From NCBI GenBank assembly GCA_947372535.1, contig CANBUA010000005.1, positions 1-39,841 on the forward strand: a stretch of 39,841 nucleotides of DNA. The letters are read 5' to 3'. Both the position numbers and the translations under genes were made by a program. Below the pieces are notes generated by a model. It was not told the origin of the DNA. It saw only the letters and a program-made list of their open reading frames with translations, and ran no database searches. Shown piece after piece: positions 7,317-16,717 of this stretch (positions are counted from its first letter, which is position 1; each line of letters opens with the position of its first letter). The DNA comes from Burkholderiales bacterium (lineage in GTDB: Bacteria; Pseudomonadota; Gammaproteobacteria; Burkholderiales; Burkholderiaceae).

Positions 7317-7838
7317 ATGAGCAAACAATCTTCGTCGCCGAAAGACACGTCGGCCATGCTGCCAGATGCGACCTTCTACCAGGTCGAGCGGTACTGCAGC
7401 GAAGACAGCGTGGGCTTTTTGATGCGTCGCATCGTACTGAGCCTGATCAACGAAGTGGATCGGCGGCTGGAGGGGCAAGGCCTGACGCACGCGCAGTGGA
7501 CGCCACTGTTCCTGCTCTTCAAAGGCAAGGCTTCCACGTTGGCCGAGCTGGCGCGCGAACTTCAGATCGACCCTGGTGCTTTGACGCGCACCCTGGATCG
7601 CCTGGAGGCCAAGGGCCTGTGCATGCGGGTGCGCTCAACCGAAGACCGCCGCGTCTCCCACCTGCAATTGACAGAAGAAGGCCTGGCCGCAGCAGCCCAG
7701 GTGCCCTCGGTGCTGTCCGAGGTGCAGAACGCCTACCTCAAGGGTTTCACCGAGGCTGAGTGGCGCCAGTTGCTCGACATGTTGCGTCGCCTGGGCGCCA
7801 ATGCCGAGGCTTACAAGGATCAGAGTCACAAGGCTTAA
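7317..7838 (+). CDS. MarR-family transcriptional regulator
   Basis: A 173-residue winged-helix protein. The central HTH (STLAELARELQIDPGALTRTLDRLEAKGL, here quoted in parts: LARELQIDPGALTRTLDRLE) and the wing (RVRSTEDRRVSHLQLTEEG, with the conserved DRR) are diagnostic for MarR; the flanking helices would make the dimer. MarR proteins repress neighbouring efflux genes until a small aromatic or lipophilic ligand binds. The gene is divergent from the ABC exporter and has a palindrome in its promoter, so repression of both is likely. ATG 7317 is preceded by a -10 rather than a ribosome site. Its stop shares four bases (7835-7838) with the convergent chemoreceptor stop, both using the palindromic TTAA. 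Confidence 0.9.
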   Translation: MSKQSSSPKDTSAMLPDATFYQVERYCSEDSVGFLMRRIVLSLINEVDRRLEGQGLTHAQWTPLFLLFKGKASTLAELARELQIDPGALTRTLDRLEAKGLCMRVRSTEDRRVSHLQLTEEGLAAAAQVPSVLSEVQNAYLKGFTEAEWRQLLDMLRRLGANAEAYKDQSHKA

Positions 7839-9871
7839 GCGGGTGCCCAAGGCAAAGACTTCAGATCAGCAGAGGCCGACGCTGCTGAACGCGCTGGTGC
7901 CTGAGCCGCGTCGAGCGCGTCCTTTGACCCACCACCAGCTTCAAAGCGGAAGCTGTTCATTTTCTGAGTCAAGCGCTCAGCCTGGGTCTGAAGCGATTGC
8001 GCCGCGGTGCTCGATTGCTCGACCAGTTGCCGGTTGTGCGAGGTCATGCCATCCACCTCGGCCATGGCCAAGCTGACCTGCGCGAAGCCCTGCGTCTGCT
8101 GCTGCGTGGCGGCCGTGATCGTGCCTACGATGGTGGAGACCTGCGCGTTGCTGTCCATGATGGCTTGCATGGAGCGTCCTGCCGCCTGGACCAGCGTGGT
8201 GCCGGCCTCGACCTTGCCCGTGCTGTCCTCGATCAGGTCCTTGATCTCCTTGGCCGCCGTGGCGCTGCGCTGCGCCAGCGAACGCACTTCGGCGGCCACC
8301 ACGGCAAAGCCGCGTCCCGATTCGCCCGCGCGTGCGGCCTCGACGGCAGCGTTGAGCGCCAGGATGTTGGTCTGGAAGGCGATGCCGTCGATGACGCTGA
8401 GGATGTCGCCGATGCGCCGGCTCGAGCTGGCGATGTTGTCCATGTTGCTCACCACCTGGCCCATGACCAACTCGCCCTGGCCTGCGGCATCCTGGGCGGA
8501 GCGCGCCAGGCGATGGGCCTGATCGGCCGACTCGGCTGTGCGGCGCACCGTGTGGTCGAGCGATCCGATGGCGGAGGTCGTGTCCTTCAAGGCGGTGGCC
8601 ACGCCCAGGGTGCGCTCGTTGAGCTCATCGCTGCCAGCCGAGATCTGGTCGGATGCAGCCGACACATCGTCCACCATGTCGCGCAAGTCAGCGAGCATGT
8701 CCACCCAGGTCAGGCGGGCCGTTTCCAGGGCGCGCATGCAGCTGCCGATTTCGTCGCTGCGCTCGGTGGCGCAACTGATGGTCAGGTCGCCCCGGCCCAG
8801 CGATTCGGCCAGCGCCTTCATGCGGTTGACCGGCACGGTGATGCTGCGGCTGATGCTGACCATGGCCCACAGACACAGGCAGGCCAGCACTGCGGCGACC
8901 ACGGCCTGCATGGTCAAGGCACGTTCGACATCCGATTGCCGCTCACGCAGGGACTGCTTGAGGAAGCTGCCGATCTGATGCGTGGTATCGATCTGCTCGT
9001 CGATCGGCTTGGAGGCGTGCTTGAAGTACTCCTTGGGGCTCATGTTGGCCACCGGGCTCTGGTTGTCGCCTTCGAGCATGCCGCGCGTGTCCAGCGAGAG
9101 CTTGCTGAGCATGGCGGCCTTGAGCAAGGCCGGCTGGATCATCTCGGCATTGAGGTCGGGCCGTGATTCAGCCACCTGGTTCCAGTGCGTCTGCAGGTGG
9201 CCGATGCGTTCGAGCAGGCGGCCGTGGGTGTCGCCGGCCAGCTTGACATCGCTGGCCAGGCCCTCGTGGTTGGTCAGGAAGGCCGTGCCCAGGCCGCGCA
9301 TGCGGGCGGCCAGTTCGGTGATGCGCGGGCTTTCCTGATAACCGGCGATGATCAAGAGGTAGGTGTAGTCCACCGGGTCGTAGAGCAACTGGCTGGCGGC
9401 CATGACCTTGAACAGTGACTGCTGCAGTCGGTCGATCAAAGCAGTGTGCTTGTCGAAACTCTCCGCGTTGTCGAGGCCTCTTGCATCGACCCGTGAGGCC
9501 AGGGCGTCGAACTCGGTCATCACGCCTCGGGCTTGGTCCAGCGCCTTGCCGTCCAAGTGAGCCGCTGTCCAAGCCCGCTCGAAGGCGACATAACTTTCGT
9601 GAAGCTTGACTTGCACGGCTTGGCGAGGCGCATCGCTGGGCGCGTTGCCGAGCAGCCAGGGAGCGGACAGACCACGGTGGCGCTGCAATTGCGCCGTCAT
9701 GTCGATCAAGGCATCGGCCGGGGCCAGGCCGCTCATTTCGGCCTCATTGAACCGCCATTCGGCGATGCGGGCATTGACCAGGGCGGCCAGCGGGATCAGT
9801 ACCATCACGCCCAACAAGGCTGACAGCCCCACGAGACGTTGACGCAGGGACAGGTGATTCAACGCGTTCAT
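7835..9871 (-). CDS. Methyl-accepting chemotaxis protein
   Basis: A 678-residue chemoreceptor. A first membrane helix lies at about residues 12-32 (LVGLSALLGVMVLIPLAAL). A large periplasmic region of about 260 residues follows and contains LQRHRGLSAPWLLG, resembling the QxxRGxS motif of nitrate/nitrite-sensing (NIT) domains. A second helix (VVAAVLACLCLWAMV), a HAMP domain (SITVPVNRMKALAESLGRGDL) and a cytoplasmic signalling domain with the conserved tip (FQTNILALNAAVEAARAG) and EVRSLAQRSATAAKEI complete it. It would couple a periplasmic stimulus to CheA/CheW; the ligand is unknown and the NIT similarity tentative. ATG 9871 has GGAAG about eight bases upstream. No che genes are nearby, so it is an orphan receptor. 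Confidence 0.92.
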   Translation of the reverse strand: MNALNHLSLRQRLVGLSALLGVMVLIPLAALVNARIAEWRFNEAEMSGLAPADALIDMTAQLQRHRGLSAPWLLGNAPSDAPRQAVQVKLHESYVAFERAWTAAHLDGKALDQARGVMTEFDALASRVDARGLDNAESFDKHTALIDRLQQSLFKVMAASQLLYDPVDYTYLLIIAGYQESPRITELAARMRGLGTAFLTNHEGLASDVKLAGDTHGRLLERIGHLQTHWNQVAESRPDLNAEMIQPALLKAAMLSKLSLDTRGMLEGDNQSPVANMSPKEYFKHASKPIDEQIDTTHQIGSFLKQSLRERQSDVERALTMQAVVAAVLACLCLWAMVSISRSITVPVNRMKALAESLGRGDLTISCATERSDEIGSCMRALETARLTWVDMLADLRDMVDDVSAASDQISAGSDELNERTLGVATALKDTTSAIGSLDHTVRRTAESADQAHRLARSAQDAAGQGELVMGQVVSNMDNIASSSRRIGDILSVIDGIAFQTNILALNAAVEAARAGESGRGFAVVAAEVRSLAQRSATAAKEIKDLIEDSTGKVEAGTTLVQAAGRSMQAIMDSNAQVSTIVGTITAATQQQTQGFAQVSLAMAEVDGMTSHNRQLVEQSSTAAQSLQTQAERLTQKMNSFRFEAGGGSKDALDAAQAPARSAASASADLKSLPWAPA

Positions 9872-9961
9872 CGGGAGCACTTCCAAACACTGCATGAACC
9901 TTGGATTTTGCGGTGCAGCTTGCGCCGCCATGGCTCGAAAAGCAGGCTGGGTGTGCCGTTT

Positions 9962-10939
9962 TTAACGCTCAAGTGCTTTCAAGGCCAACTCGGTCATGCT
10001 GGCCACGGTGGCCGCGCCATCACAAATCAGGACATGTCGCCAGGGCATGCTGCGCAGCCAGGTAATCTGGCGCTTGGCCAACTGGCGGGTGGCTGCCGCG
10101 CCCAACTCGGCCACGGCGGCTCGCTGGGCGGGATTTTGGAGATCACAGCCAGCGTCCAGGGCTTCCCAGATCTGGCGGTAGCCCACGCAGCGGATCGAAG
10201 GCAGGCCAGGGTGCAAATCGGATCGCTTGCGCAGGCGCATGACCTCGTCGATCAGGCCCGCGGACATCATCTGCTCGTAACGCAGGTTGATGCGCTGGTG
10301 CAGCCAGGTGCGGTTCTCGGGCTCCAGCGACAGCATCACCGTGTCGGCCGGCGGCTGCGTCTGCTGGCTGGGCAAGGGTTGGTCCAGGCGCTTTTGAAAG
10401 TGCGACAGGGGCAGCCCCGTGCTGTGCCAGACCTCCAGCGCGCGCTGAATGCGTTGCGAGTCCAGCGGTGCCAGGCGGGTGGCGGTGACCGGATCGACGG
10501 CCATCAAGTCCGCATGCAGGGCGGGCCAGCCTGCCCGCGCAGCACGCTCATCGAGCATGGCGCGCACCTCGGGCCGGGCGGCCGGGATGTCATCCAGCCC
10601 GTCGATCAGGGCCTTGACGTAGAGCATGGTGCCGCCCACCAGCAGCGGCGTGCGGCCACGGGCGCGGATCTCGGCCATCAGGCGCCGTGCATCGCGCACG
10701 AAGCGCGCGGCGCTGTAGCTCTCCATCGGGTCGAGGATGTCGATCAGGTGATGGGGCACCTGCGCTTGTTCGGCCAGGCTGGGCTTGGCCGTGCCAATGT
10801 CCATGCCGCGGTAGACCAGGGCCGAATCGACGCTGATGATCTCCAGCGGCAGGTGCTCGGCCAAGGCCAGCGCCAGGGCGGTCTTGCCCGAGGCGGTTGG
10901 GCCGGCCAGGATGAGTGTGCGTGGATCGGGCGGGGTCAT
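9962..10939 (-). CDS. miaA: tRNA dimethylallyltransferase MiaA
   Basis: A 325-residue enzyme that transfers a dimethylallyl group to N6 of A37 in tRNAs reading UNN codons, the first step to ms2i6A. The P-loop [15 protein letters not shown], the tRNA-binding [25 protein letters not shown] and [13 protein letters not shown] are all canonical, as is [11 protein letters not shown] near the C-terminus. ATG 10939 begins [15 protein letters not shown], placing the P-loop near the N-terminus as usual; an upstream open frame is ignored because it is antisense to nothing conserved. It follows the efflux-pump gene by 17 bases and is the last gene of the mutL run, the same relative order as mutL-miaA in enterobacteria. 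Confidence 0.95.
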   Translation of the reverse strand: MTPPDPRTLILAGPTASGKTALALALAEHLPLEIISVDSALVYRGMDIGTAKPSLAEQAQVPHHLIDILDPMESYSAARFVRDARRLMAEIRARGRTPLLVGGTMLYVKALIDGLDDIPAARPEVRAMLDERAARAGWPALHADLMAVDPVTATRLAPLDSQRIQRALEVWHSTGLPLSHFQKRLDQPLPSQQTQPPADTVMLSLEPENRTWLHQRINLRYEQMMSAGLIDEVMRLRKRSDLHPGLPSIRCVGYRQIWEALDAGCDLQNPAQRAAVAELGAAATRQLAKRQITWLRSMPWRHVLICDGAATVASMTELALKALER

Positions 10940-10956
10940 GGGTATGGCGCGTGGAT

Positions 10957-12249
10957 TCAGACCAACCGGACGGCAGGCGGCAGCGGGTGGCCATGGCGCT
11001 GCACGCGGCCCAGTGCCACCGAGGCCGTCATCAAAGCGCCCAGGCCCAGCCCCAGCGTCATGGGGTGGATGGTGCCGGCCCAGGCGGGGTGCTTCATCCA
11101 GGCTGACAGCACCGCAGAAATTCCGAAAGCCAGCACGCTCATGACAAAGCCCGACAGCGCCGAGGCCGCGCCGGCCTGGTCCGGGAAGGAGGCCACCACA
11201 CCGGCCTGGCTGCACGGCTGGTGGATGCCATGTCCGATGGCGTAAGACCACAGGCCAGGTAGCAACAACCAGGCGGGCGGCAGCCACCCAAAGGCCAGAC
11301 TGGCGCCTGAGAGTGCGATGCCCCACAGCCCGCCTGCGGCCGACAGCCAGGCGCCTAATCGCACCGTGCCGGGCAGCCCCATGCGCGGCAGGCGATGGCG
11401 GCACAGCATGGTGCCGGTGAGGTAGCACAGCGAGGCCGAGGCCATCACCAAACCGAAGACCGGGCGGCTCAGGTGCAGCACCTCGATGAACACAAAGGAC
11501 GATGCGGCCAGGAAGACATACAGGCCGCCGTAAGTGGCGGAGGTCAAGGCCGTGTAGGCGCGGAACATGGGTTGGGCGCTGATATGCTGCCATTGCCTCA
11601 AACGCTGGCTCAAGCTCATGGCCTCCTGGCGGCGGTGCAAGGGCAGGGTCTCGCGCATCTGGATCGACAAAAAGACCAGGCCTGCCAGCGCGAACAGGCC
11701 GACCAGGGCCAATGTCGCCCGCCAGCCGAACCACGCGGCGGTCAAGCCCCCCAGGATGGGCCCGATCAAGGCGATGATGGCCAGGCCGCTCAGCCCCTTG
11801 GACAGCATGCGCGCTCCTTGGTCGGGTTCGTACAGATCGCGGATCATGGCGCGTGCGCAGACCACGGCGGCCGCCAGGCCCACGCCCTGGGCGGCACGCG
11901 CGGCGATCATCACCGGCAGATCAGGCGCCAGCACCGTGACGACGGAGGCCAGCACGAACATGGCCAGACCCATCAGCACCACCGGCCGGCGGCCGATGCG
12001 GTCGGATACCGCGCCCCACAGCAGTTGCGCCGTGCCGAAGGCCAGCACCACCACCGACAGCGTCCACTGCGCATCCGCCTGGGAGACACCAAGCTCGCGC
12101 TGCATCTGCGGCAGGGCGGGCAGGTAGAGATCGGTGGCCACAGGCTGCAAGCCCAGCAGGAAAGACAGCGCCACGATGATGACCCAGGGCGCCATGGCCC
12201 GGGTGCTCGCACCGTTGTTGATCGTCAATGAAACCTCAGAACTGCTCAT
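10957..12249 (-). CDS. MFS efflux pump of the Bcr/CflA type
   Basis: A 430-residue major facilitator with about twelve hydrophobic helices. The segment [19 protein letters not shown] after helix 1 is highly typical of the Bcr/CflA drug-resistance subgroup, and the MFS loop 2-3 motif is present as [14 protein letters not shown]. These proteins export drugs such as bicyclomycin, chloramphenicol or sulfonamides by proton antiport; the substrate here is unknown. ATG 12249 overlaps the end of the upstream pseudouridine synthase gene by 14 bases, suggesting coupling, and a GC-rich run of the same strand continues to miaA. Its insertion between mutL and miaA is unusual relative to the enterobacterial order. 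Confidence 0.9.
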   Translation of the reverse strand: MSSSEVSLTINNGASTRAMAPWVIIVALSFLLGLQPVATDLYLPALPQMQRELGVSQADAQWTLSVVVLAFGTAQLLWGAVSDRIGRRPVVLMGLAMFVLASVVTVLAPDLPVMIAARAAQGVGLAAAVVCARAMIRDLYEPDQGARMLSKGLSGLAIIALIGPILGGLTAAWFGWRATLALVGLFALAGLVFLSIQMRETLPLHRRQEAMSLSQRLRQWQHISAQPMFRAYTALTSATYGGLYVFLAASSFVFIEVLHLSRPVFGLVMASASLCYLTGTMLCRHRLPRMGLPGTVRLGAWLSAAGGLWGIALSGASLAFGWLPPAWLLLPGLWSYAIGHGIHQPCSQAGVVASFPDQAGAASALSGFVMSVLAFGISAVLSAWMKHPAWAGTIHPMTLGLGLGALMTASVALGRVQRHGHPLPPAVRLV

Positions 12250-13522
12250 CGGGCCTCAGGAAGCGCCACTCGCCCACTGGCAGCTTGCCCAGCACGACCT
12301 TGCCCATGCGCACCCGCTTGAGGCCGACCACGAACAGGCCGACCTGCTCGCACATGCGGCGAATTTGGCGCTTCTTGCCCTGGCGCAGCACGAAGCGCAA
12401 TTGCTGCTCGTTTTGCCACGACACCTTGGCCGGCTTGAGGTATTCGCCGTCCAGGCTCAGGCCGTGGCGCAGCAGGTCGACATCGTCGGGGTGGGTGACG
12501 GCCGAGACGTCCTCGGCTTCCGGGTGCGTCATCGATTGCACGCGCACCAGGTATTCTTTCTCGACCAAGGCATCCTCGCCAATGAGGTGGCGCGCGATGC
12601 GACCGTCCTGCGTCAACACCAACAGGCCGGTGGAGTCGATGTCCAGGCGCCCGGCCGGGGCCAGCTTGTTGAGGTGGCCGCGCGTGAGTTGCCAAGGCGC
12701 CGTGTCGCCCGACCAACGGGTCTCCGGGCGGATCAGCACGTAAGCGGGCTCGTGGCCGTCTTCGGCCTGGCCGCTGACGTAGCCGATGGGCTTGTTCAGC
12801 AAGATGGTCACGCGCTGGGCCTGCTGGGCCTTGGCCATCGGGTCCACGGTGATGACCTGATGGGGCCAGACGCGGGTGCCCAGTTCGGAGACGACCTCGC
12901 CATCGACACTGACCCAGCCCTGCTCGATCCAATCATCAGCCTCGCGGCGCGAGGAGATGCCGTTTTCGCTCATGAGTTTGGACAGGCGCACGCGGCCATC
13001 TTCGGGCGCCTGGCGCTCGGTTGGGATGGCCTGGTGGCGAGGCGCGTCGTGGGTAAAGGCGTTCTGGCGATCGCGCGCAGCGGGCGGACGGTCAGGCGGA
13101 TTTTGACGATCCTGGTAAGGCGGCTCCGGCCGTTGCTGGGACTGAGCGTGCCGAGGGGCCGATCGTTGATCTGGCTGATCTCTTGGATCGCGCTGATGAG
13201 GACGCTGGGCATCGCGAGGTGCAGCGCGTGGGTCACGCTGATCCCTTTGATCGCGTGACGGCGGGGCTTGGCGTGGGCCGCTGCCTGATGCCGCCGGCGA
13301 AGACTTCGACGCAGGCGCCTTGCGTGGTGTGCCGAACGAGGCTGGCGGTGCCGCATCAGGCGCCTCGCTCGCGTTGCCAGGCGCGTCGGCGGGCACGGGC
13401 GCCTCCTGGCGCACCCGATTGCGCGCCACGGGCGTGCCCGGGCGAACCGGCTTGCGGCGCGGAGCGTCCTCTTCGGTGGCGGGCTTGCCCGAGGGCAGGG
13501 TGATTTTGCGGCGTTCGCTCAT
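12236..13522 (-). CDS. RluF-like 23S rRNA pseudouridine synthase with disordered N-terminal extension
   Basis: A 428-residue protein in two parts. Residues 1 to about 180 are low complexity, rich in P, R, Q, D and A with repeated RDQRD/RDPRD units, and almost certainly disordered. From about residue 183 there is an S4 RNA-binding domain (RLSKLMSENGISSRREADDWI) and then an RsuA/RluB/E/F-type synthase with catalytic aspartate in GRLDIDSTGLLVLT, EKEYLV and RQIRRMCEQVG. EKEYLV, RRMCE and LPVGEWRFL most resemble RluF, which modifies U2604 of 23S rRNA in E. coli; the site here is inferred. ATG 13522 (MSERRKITLP) is chosen; a longer form to 13588 is possible. It begins 55 bases after mutL. Confidence 0.85.
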   Translation of the reverse strand: MSERRKITLPSGKPATEEDAPRRKPVRPGTPVARNRVRQEAPVPADAPGNASEAPDAAPPASFGTPRKAPASKSSPAASGSGPRQAPPSRDQRDQRDPRAAPRDAQRPHQRDPRDQPDQRSAPRHAQSQQRPEPPYQDRQNPPDRPPAARDRQNAFTHDAPRHQAIPTERQAPEDGRVRLSKLMSENGISSRREADDWIEQGWVSVDGEVVSELGTRVWPHQVITVDPMAKAQQAQRVTILLNKPIGYVSGQAEDGHEPAYVLIRPETRWSGDTAPWQLTRGHLNKLAPAGRLDIDSTGLLVLTQDGRIARHLIGEDALVEKEYLVRVQSMTHPEAEDVSAVTHPDDVDLLRHGLSLDGEYLKPAKVSWQNEQQLRFVLRQGKKRQIRRMCEQVGLFVVGLKRVRMGKVVLGKLPVGEWRFLRPDEQF

Positions 13523-13577
13523 GGCAGAAATAGGTCCGGGACGGTGATCGGCTTCGTGGTGCGCCAGGCGCATGCCC

Positions 13578-15530
<1,953 letters not shown>

Positions 15531-15536
15531 CGACGC

Positions 15537-15542
15537 ATTTTA
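15537..15542 (-). promoter_or_regulatory. -10 element directly before mutL
   Basis: On the minus strand TAAAAT is followed by six bases (GCGTCG) and the mutL ATG, with no Shine-Dalgarno. A convincing -35 is not seen at 17 bases. Transcription would begin at the start codon. Confidence 0.4.
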
Positions 15543-15565
15543 AGGGTTGCTTCAATCAGACACCA

Positions 15566-15571
15566 CATAAT
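15566..15571 (+). promoter_or_regulatory. -10 element directly before the DedA gene
   Basis: CATAAT lies eight bases before the DedA ATG, with no Shine-Dalgarno between. The -35 region is weak. Together with the mutL -10 it makes a compact divergent promoter of about 50 bases. Confidence 0.35.
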
Positions 15572-15579
15572 GCGCGTCC

Positions 15580-16230
15580 ATGGACATCGCACATTTTCTG
15601 CTCGACTTCATCCTGCACATCGACAAACACCTCGTCGAGTTCGTTCAGATGTATGGCCCGTGGGTTTACGGCCTGCTGTTTCTGATCATTTTCGTGGAGA
15701 CCGGCCTGGTGGTCATGCCCTTCCTGCCGGGCGACTCTCTGCTGTTCGTGGTGGGCGCGCTGTGCGGCACCGATACCATGAGCCTGCCGGTGGCCATCGG
15801 GGTGATGCTGGTGGCCGCGATCTTGGGCGATCAAGTCAATTTTTCGCTGGGCCGGTGGATTGGCCCGAAGGTCTTCCAGTGGGAGGATTCGCGCTGGTTC
15901 AACCGCAAGGCCTTTGATGCGGCCCACGCTTTTTACGAGCGTCATGGCGGCATCACCATCGTGCTGGCCCGCTTCATGCCGTTCGTGCGCACTTTCGCGC
16001 CCTTCGTGGCTGGCGTGGCTCAGATGAAGCGCACCAGCTTCACGGCCTTCAACGTGCTGGGCGGCGTGCTGTGGGTGGTCGGTCTGATCTTGGCGGGTTA
16101 CTGGTTTGGCCGCGTGCCCTTCGTGCAAGAGAACCTGAGCAAGATCATCTGGGGGATGATTCTGCTGCCCGGCGTGGTCGCGATTGTGGGCGGCCTGCGT
16201 GCCAAGCTGGCGCCTGCCCGGGCTCAATAG
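15580..16230 (+). CDS. DedA/SNARE-associated family inner-membrane protein
   Basis: A 216-residue multi-span membrane protein of the DedA family. The first half has FVETGLVVMPFLPGDSLLFV, with the conserved E and the PGDS motif, and the central part has GRWIGPK followed by ARFMPFVRTFAPFVAGV, the diagnostic FxRxxxPxxAG region with its membrane-embedded arginine. DedA proteins support membrane homeostasis, and members have been implicated in undecaprenyl-phosphate or phospholipid translocation and in polymyxin resistance. It is divergent from mutL and sits between mutL and the tsaE-amiC pair. ATG 15580 lacks a ribosome site and follows a -10-like hexamer. Confidence 0.92.
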   Translation: MDIAHFLLDFILHIDKHLVEFVQMYGPWVYGLLFLIIFVETGLVVMPFLPGDSLLFVVGALCGTDTMSLPVAIGVMLVAAILGDQVNFSLGRWIGPKVFQWEDSRWFNRKAFDAAHAFYERHGGITIVLARFMPFVRTFAPFVAGVAQMKRTSFTAFNVLGGVLWVVGLILAGYWFGRVPFVQENLSKIIWGMILLPGVVAIVGGLRAKLAPARAQ

Positions 16231-16283
16231 TCCTCATCGGGTCTTCCTGCGCCTCAAAGCGAGGCATTTCTGCGGCAGGCCCT

Positions 16284-16535
16284 TCAATGCTGCAGGTGGT
16301 TGGGACGGCGCGCACGGCGCTCGGCCCATTGATCTTTCGGCGAAGGGCCTTTTTTTCTGGCCGTCGCGTCGCGGTGCTGAAAGCGCCACAGGATGATCAA
16401 GCCCGACGCCGCGAACAGCAGGCCGGCACTGATGGTGCCGATGACGTTGTTCAGGCCCAAGGCCGCCAGCAGGCCGGCCGCCGCGATTGCGTAAATCGCC
16501 GGGAGCACTTTGTAGAGCAATTCAGGAAGCCACAT
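16284..16535 (-). CDS. Small two-helix membrane protein, function unknown
   Basis: An 83-residue protein not assigned to a named family. Two hydrophobic segments, about residues 8-28 (VLPAIYAIAAAGLLAALGL) and 32-50 (IGTISAGLLFAASGLIILW), are followed by a basic cytoplasmic-type tail (RFQHRDATARKKG). ATG 16535 has AAGG six bases upstream, and the predicted membrane pattern argues that it is a real gene rather than a shadow frame. It converges on the DedA gene with a 53-base gap and lies downstream of amiC on the same strand, 180 bases away. No function is proposed. Confidence 0.62.
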   Translation of the reverse strand: MWLPELLYKVLPAIYAIAAAGLLAALGLNNVIGTISAGLLFAASGLIILWRFQHRDATARKKGPSPKDQWAERRARRPNHLQH

Positions 16536-16571
16536 GAACAGCCTTGGTGGTCAGAAAAAGGTCCATCGACT

Positions 16572-16596
16572 GTGCCGGGATTTGGTTCCCGACACG
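16572..16596. other. Imperfect hairpin upstream of the small membrane protein gene
   Basis: GTGCCGGGA and TCCCGACAC pair with one mismatch around a short loop. It lies between the amiC stop and the ATG at 16535, within the likely leader of the small membrane protein gene if that is transcribed locally. No U tract; role unknown. Confidence 0.3.
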
Positions 16597-16630
16597 CTTG
16601 GGTTTCATGCTGACAGAAGGCCTTGCTGGC

Positions 16631-16649
16631 GGGGGATGTGGAATCCCCC
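16631..16649 (-). terminator. GC-rich hairpin downstream of amiC
   Basis: GGGGGAT and ATCCCCC form a perfect 7-bp stem with loop GTGGA about 70 bases past the amiC stop. The absence of a U tract makes Rho-independent termination uncertain; it could instead protect the 3' end. Confidence 0.35.
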
Positions 16650-16717
16650 TGGCTCATGGGGCGGCGAACGCTGAAAACGTGCGCAAGCGTGCGGATGTCA
16701 CGCGCTATCGCGCCCGC

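Noticed and set aside
7997..9166. 389-codon plus-strand frame opposite the chemoreceptor
   Set aside because: The minus strand encodes clear HAMP and MCP domains here; the plus frame is only the complement of helical heptads.
10940..11734. Upstream extension of the miaA frame
   Set aside because: Lies antisense-phase within the efflux-pump gene on the same strand in another frame; MiaA homology starts at 10939.
13020..13420. Possible tandem DNA repeat in the RluF-like gene
   Set aside because: Repetition is at the level of amino-acid composition (RDQRD-type units) rather than exact DNA units; reported as a disordered extension instead.
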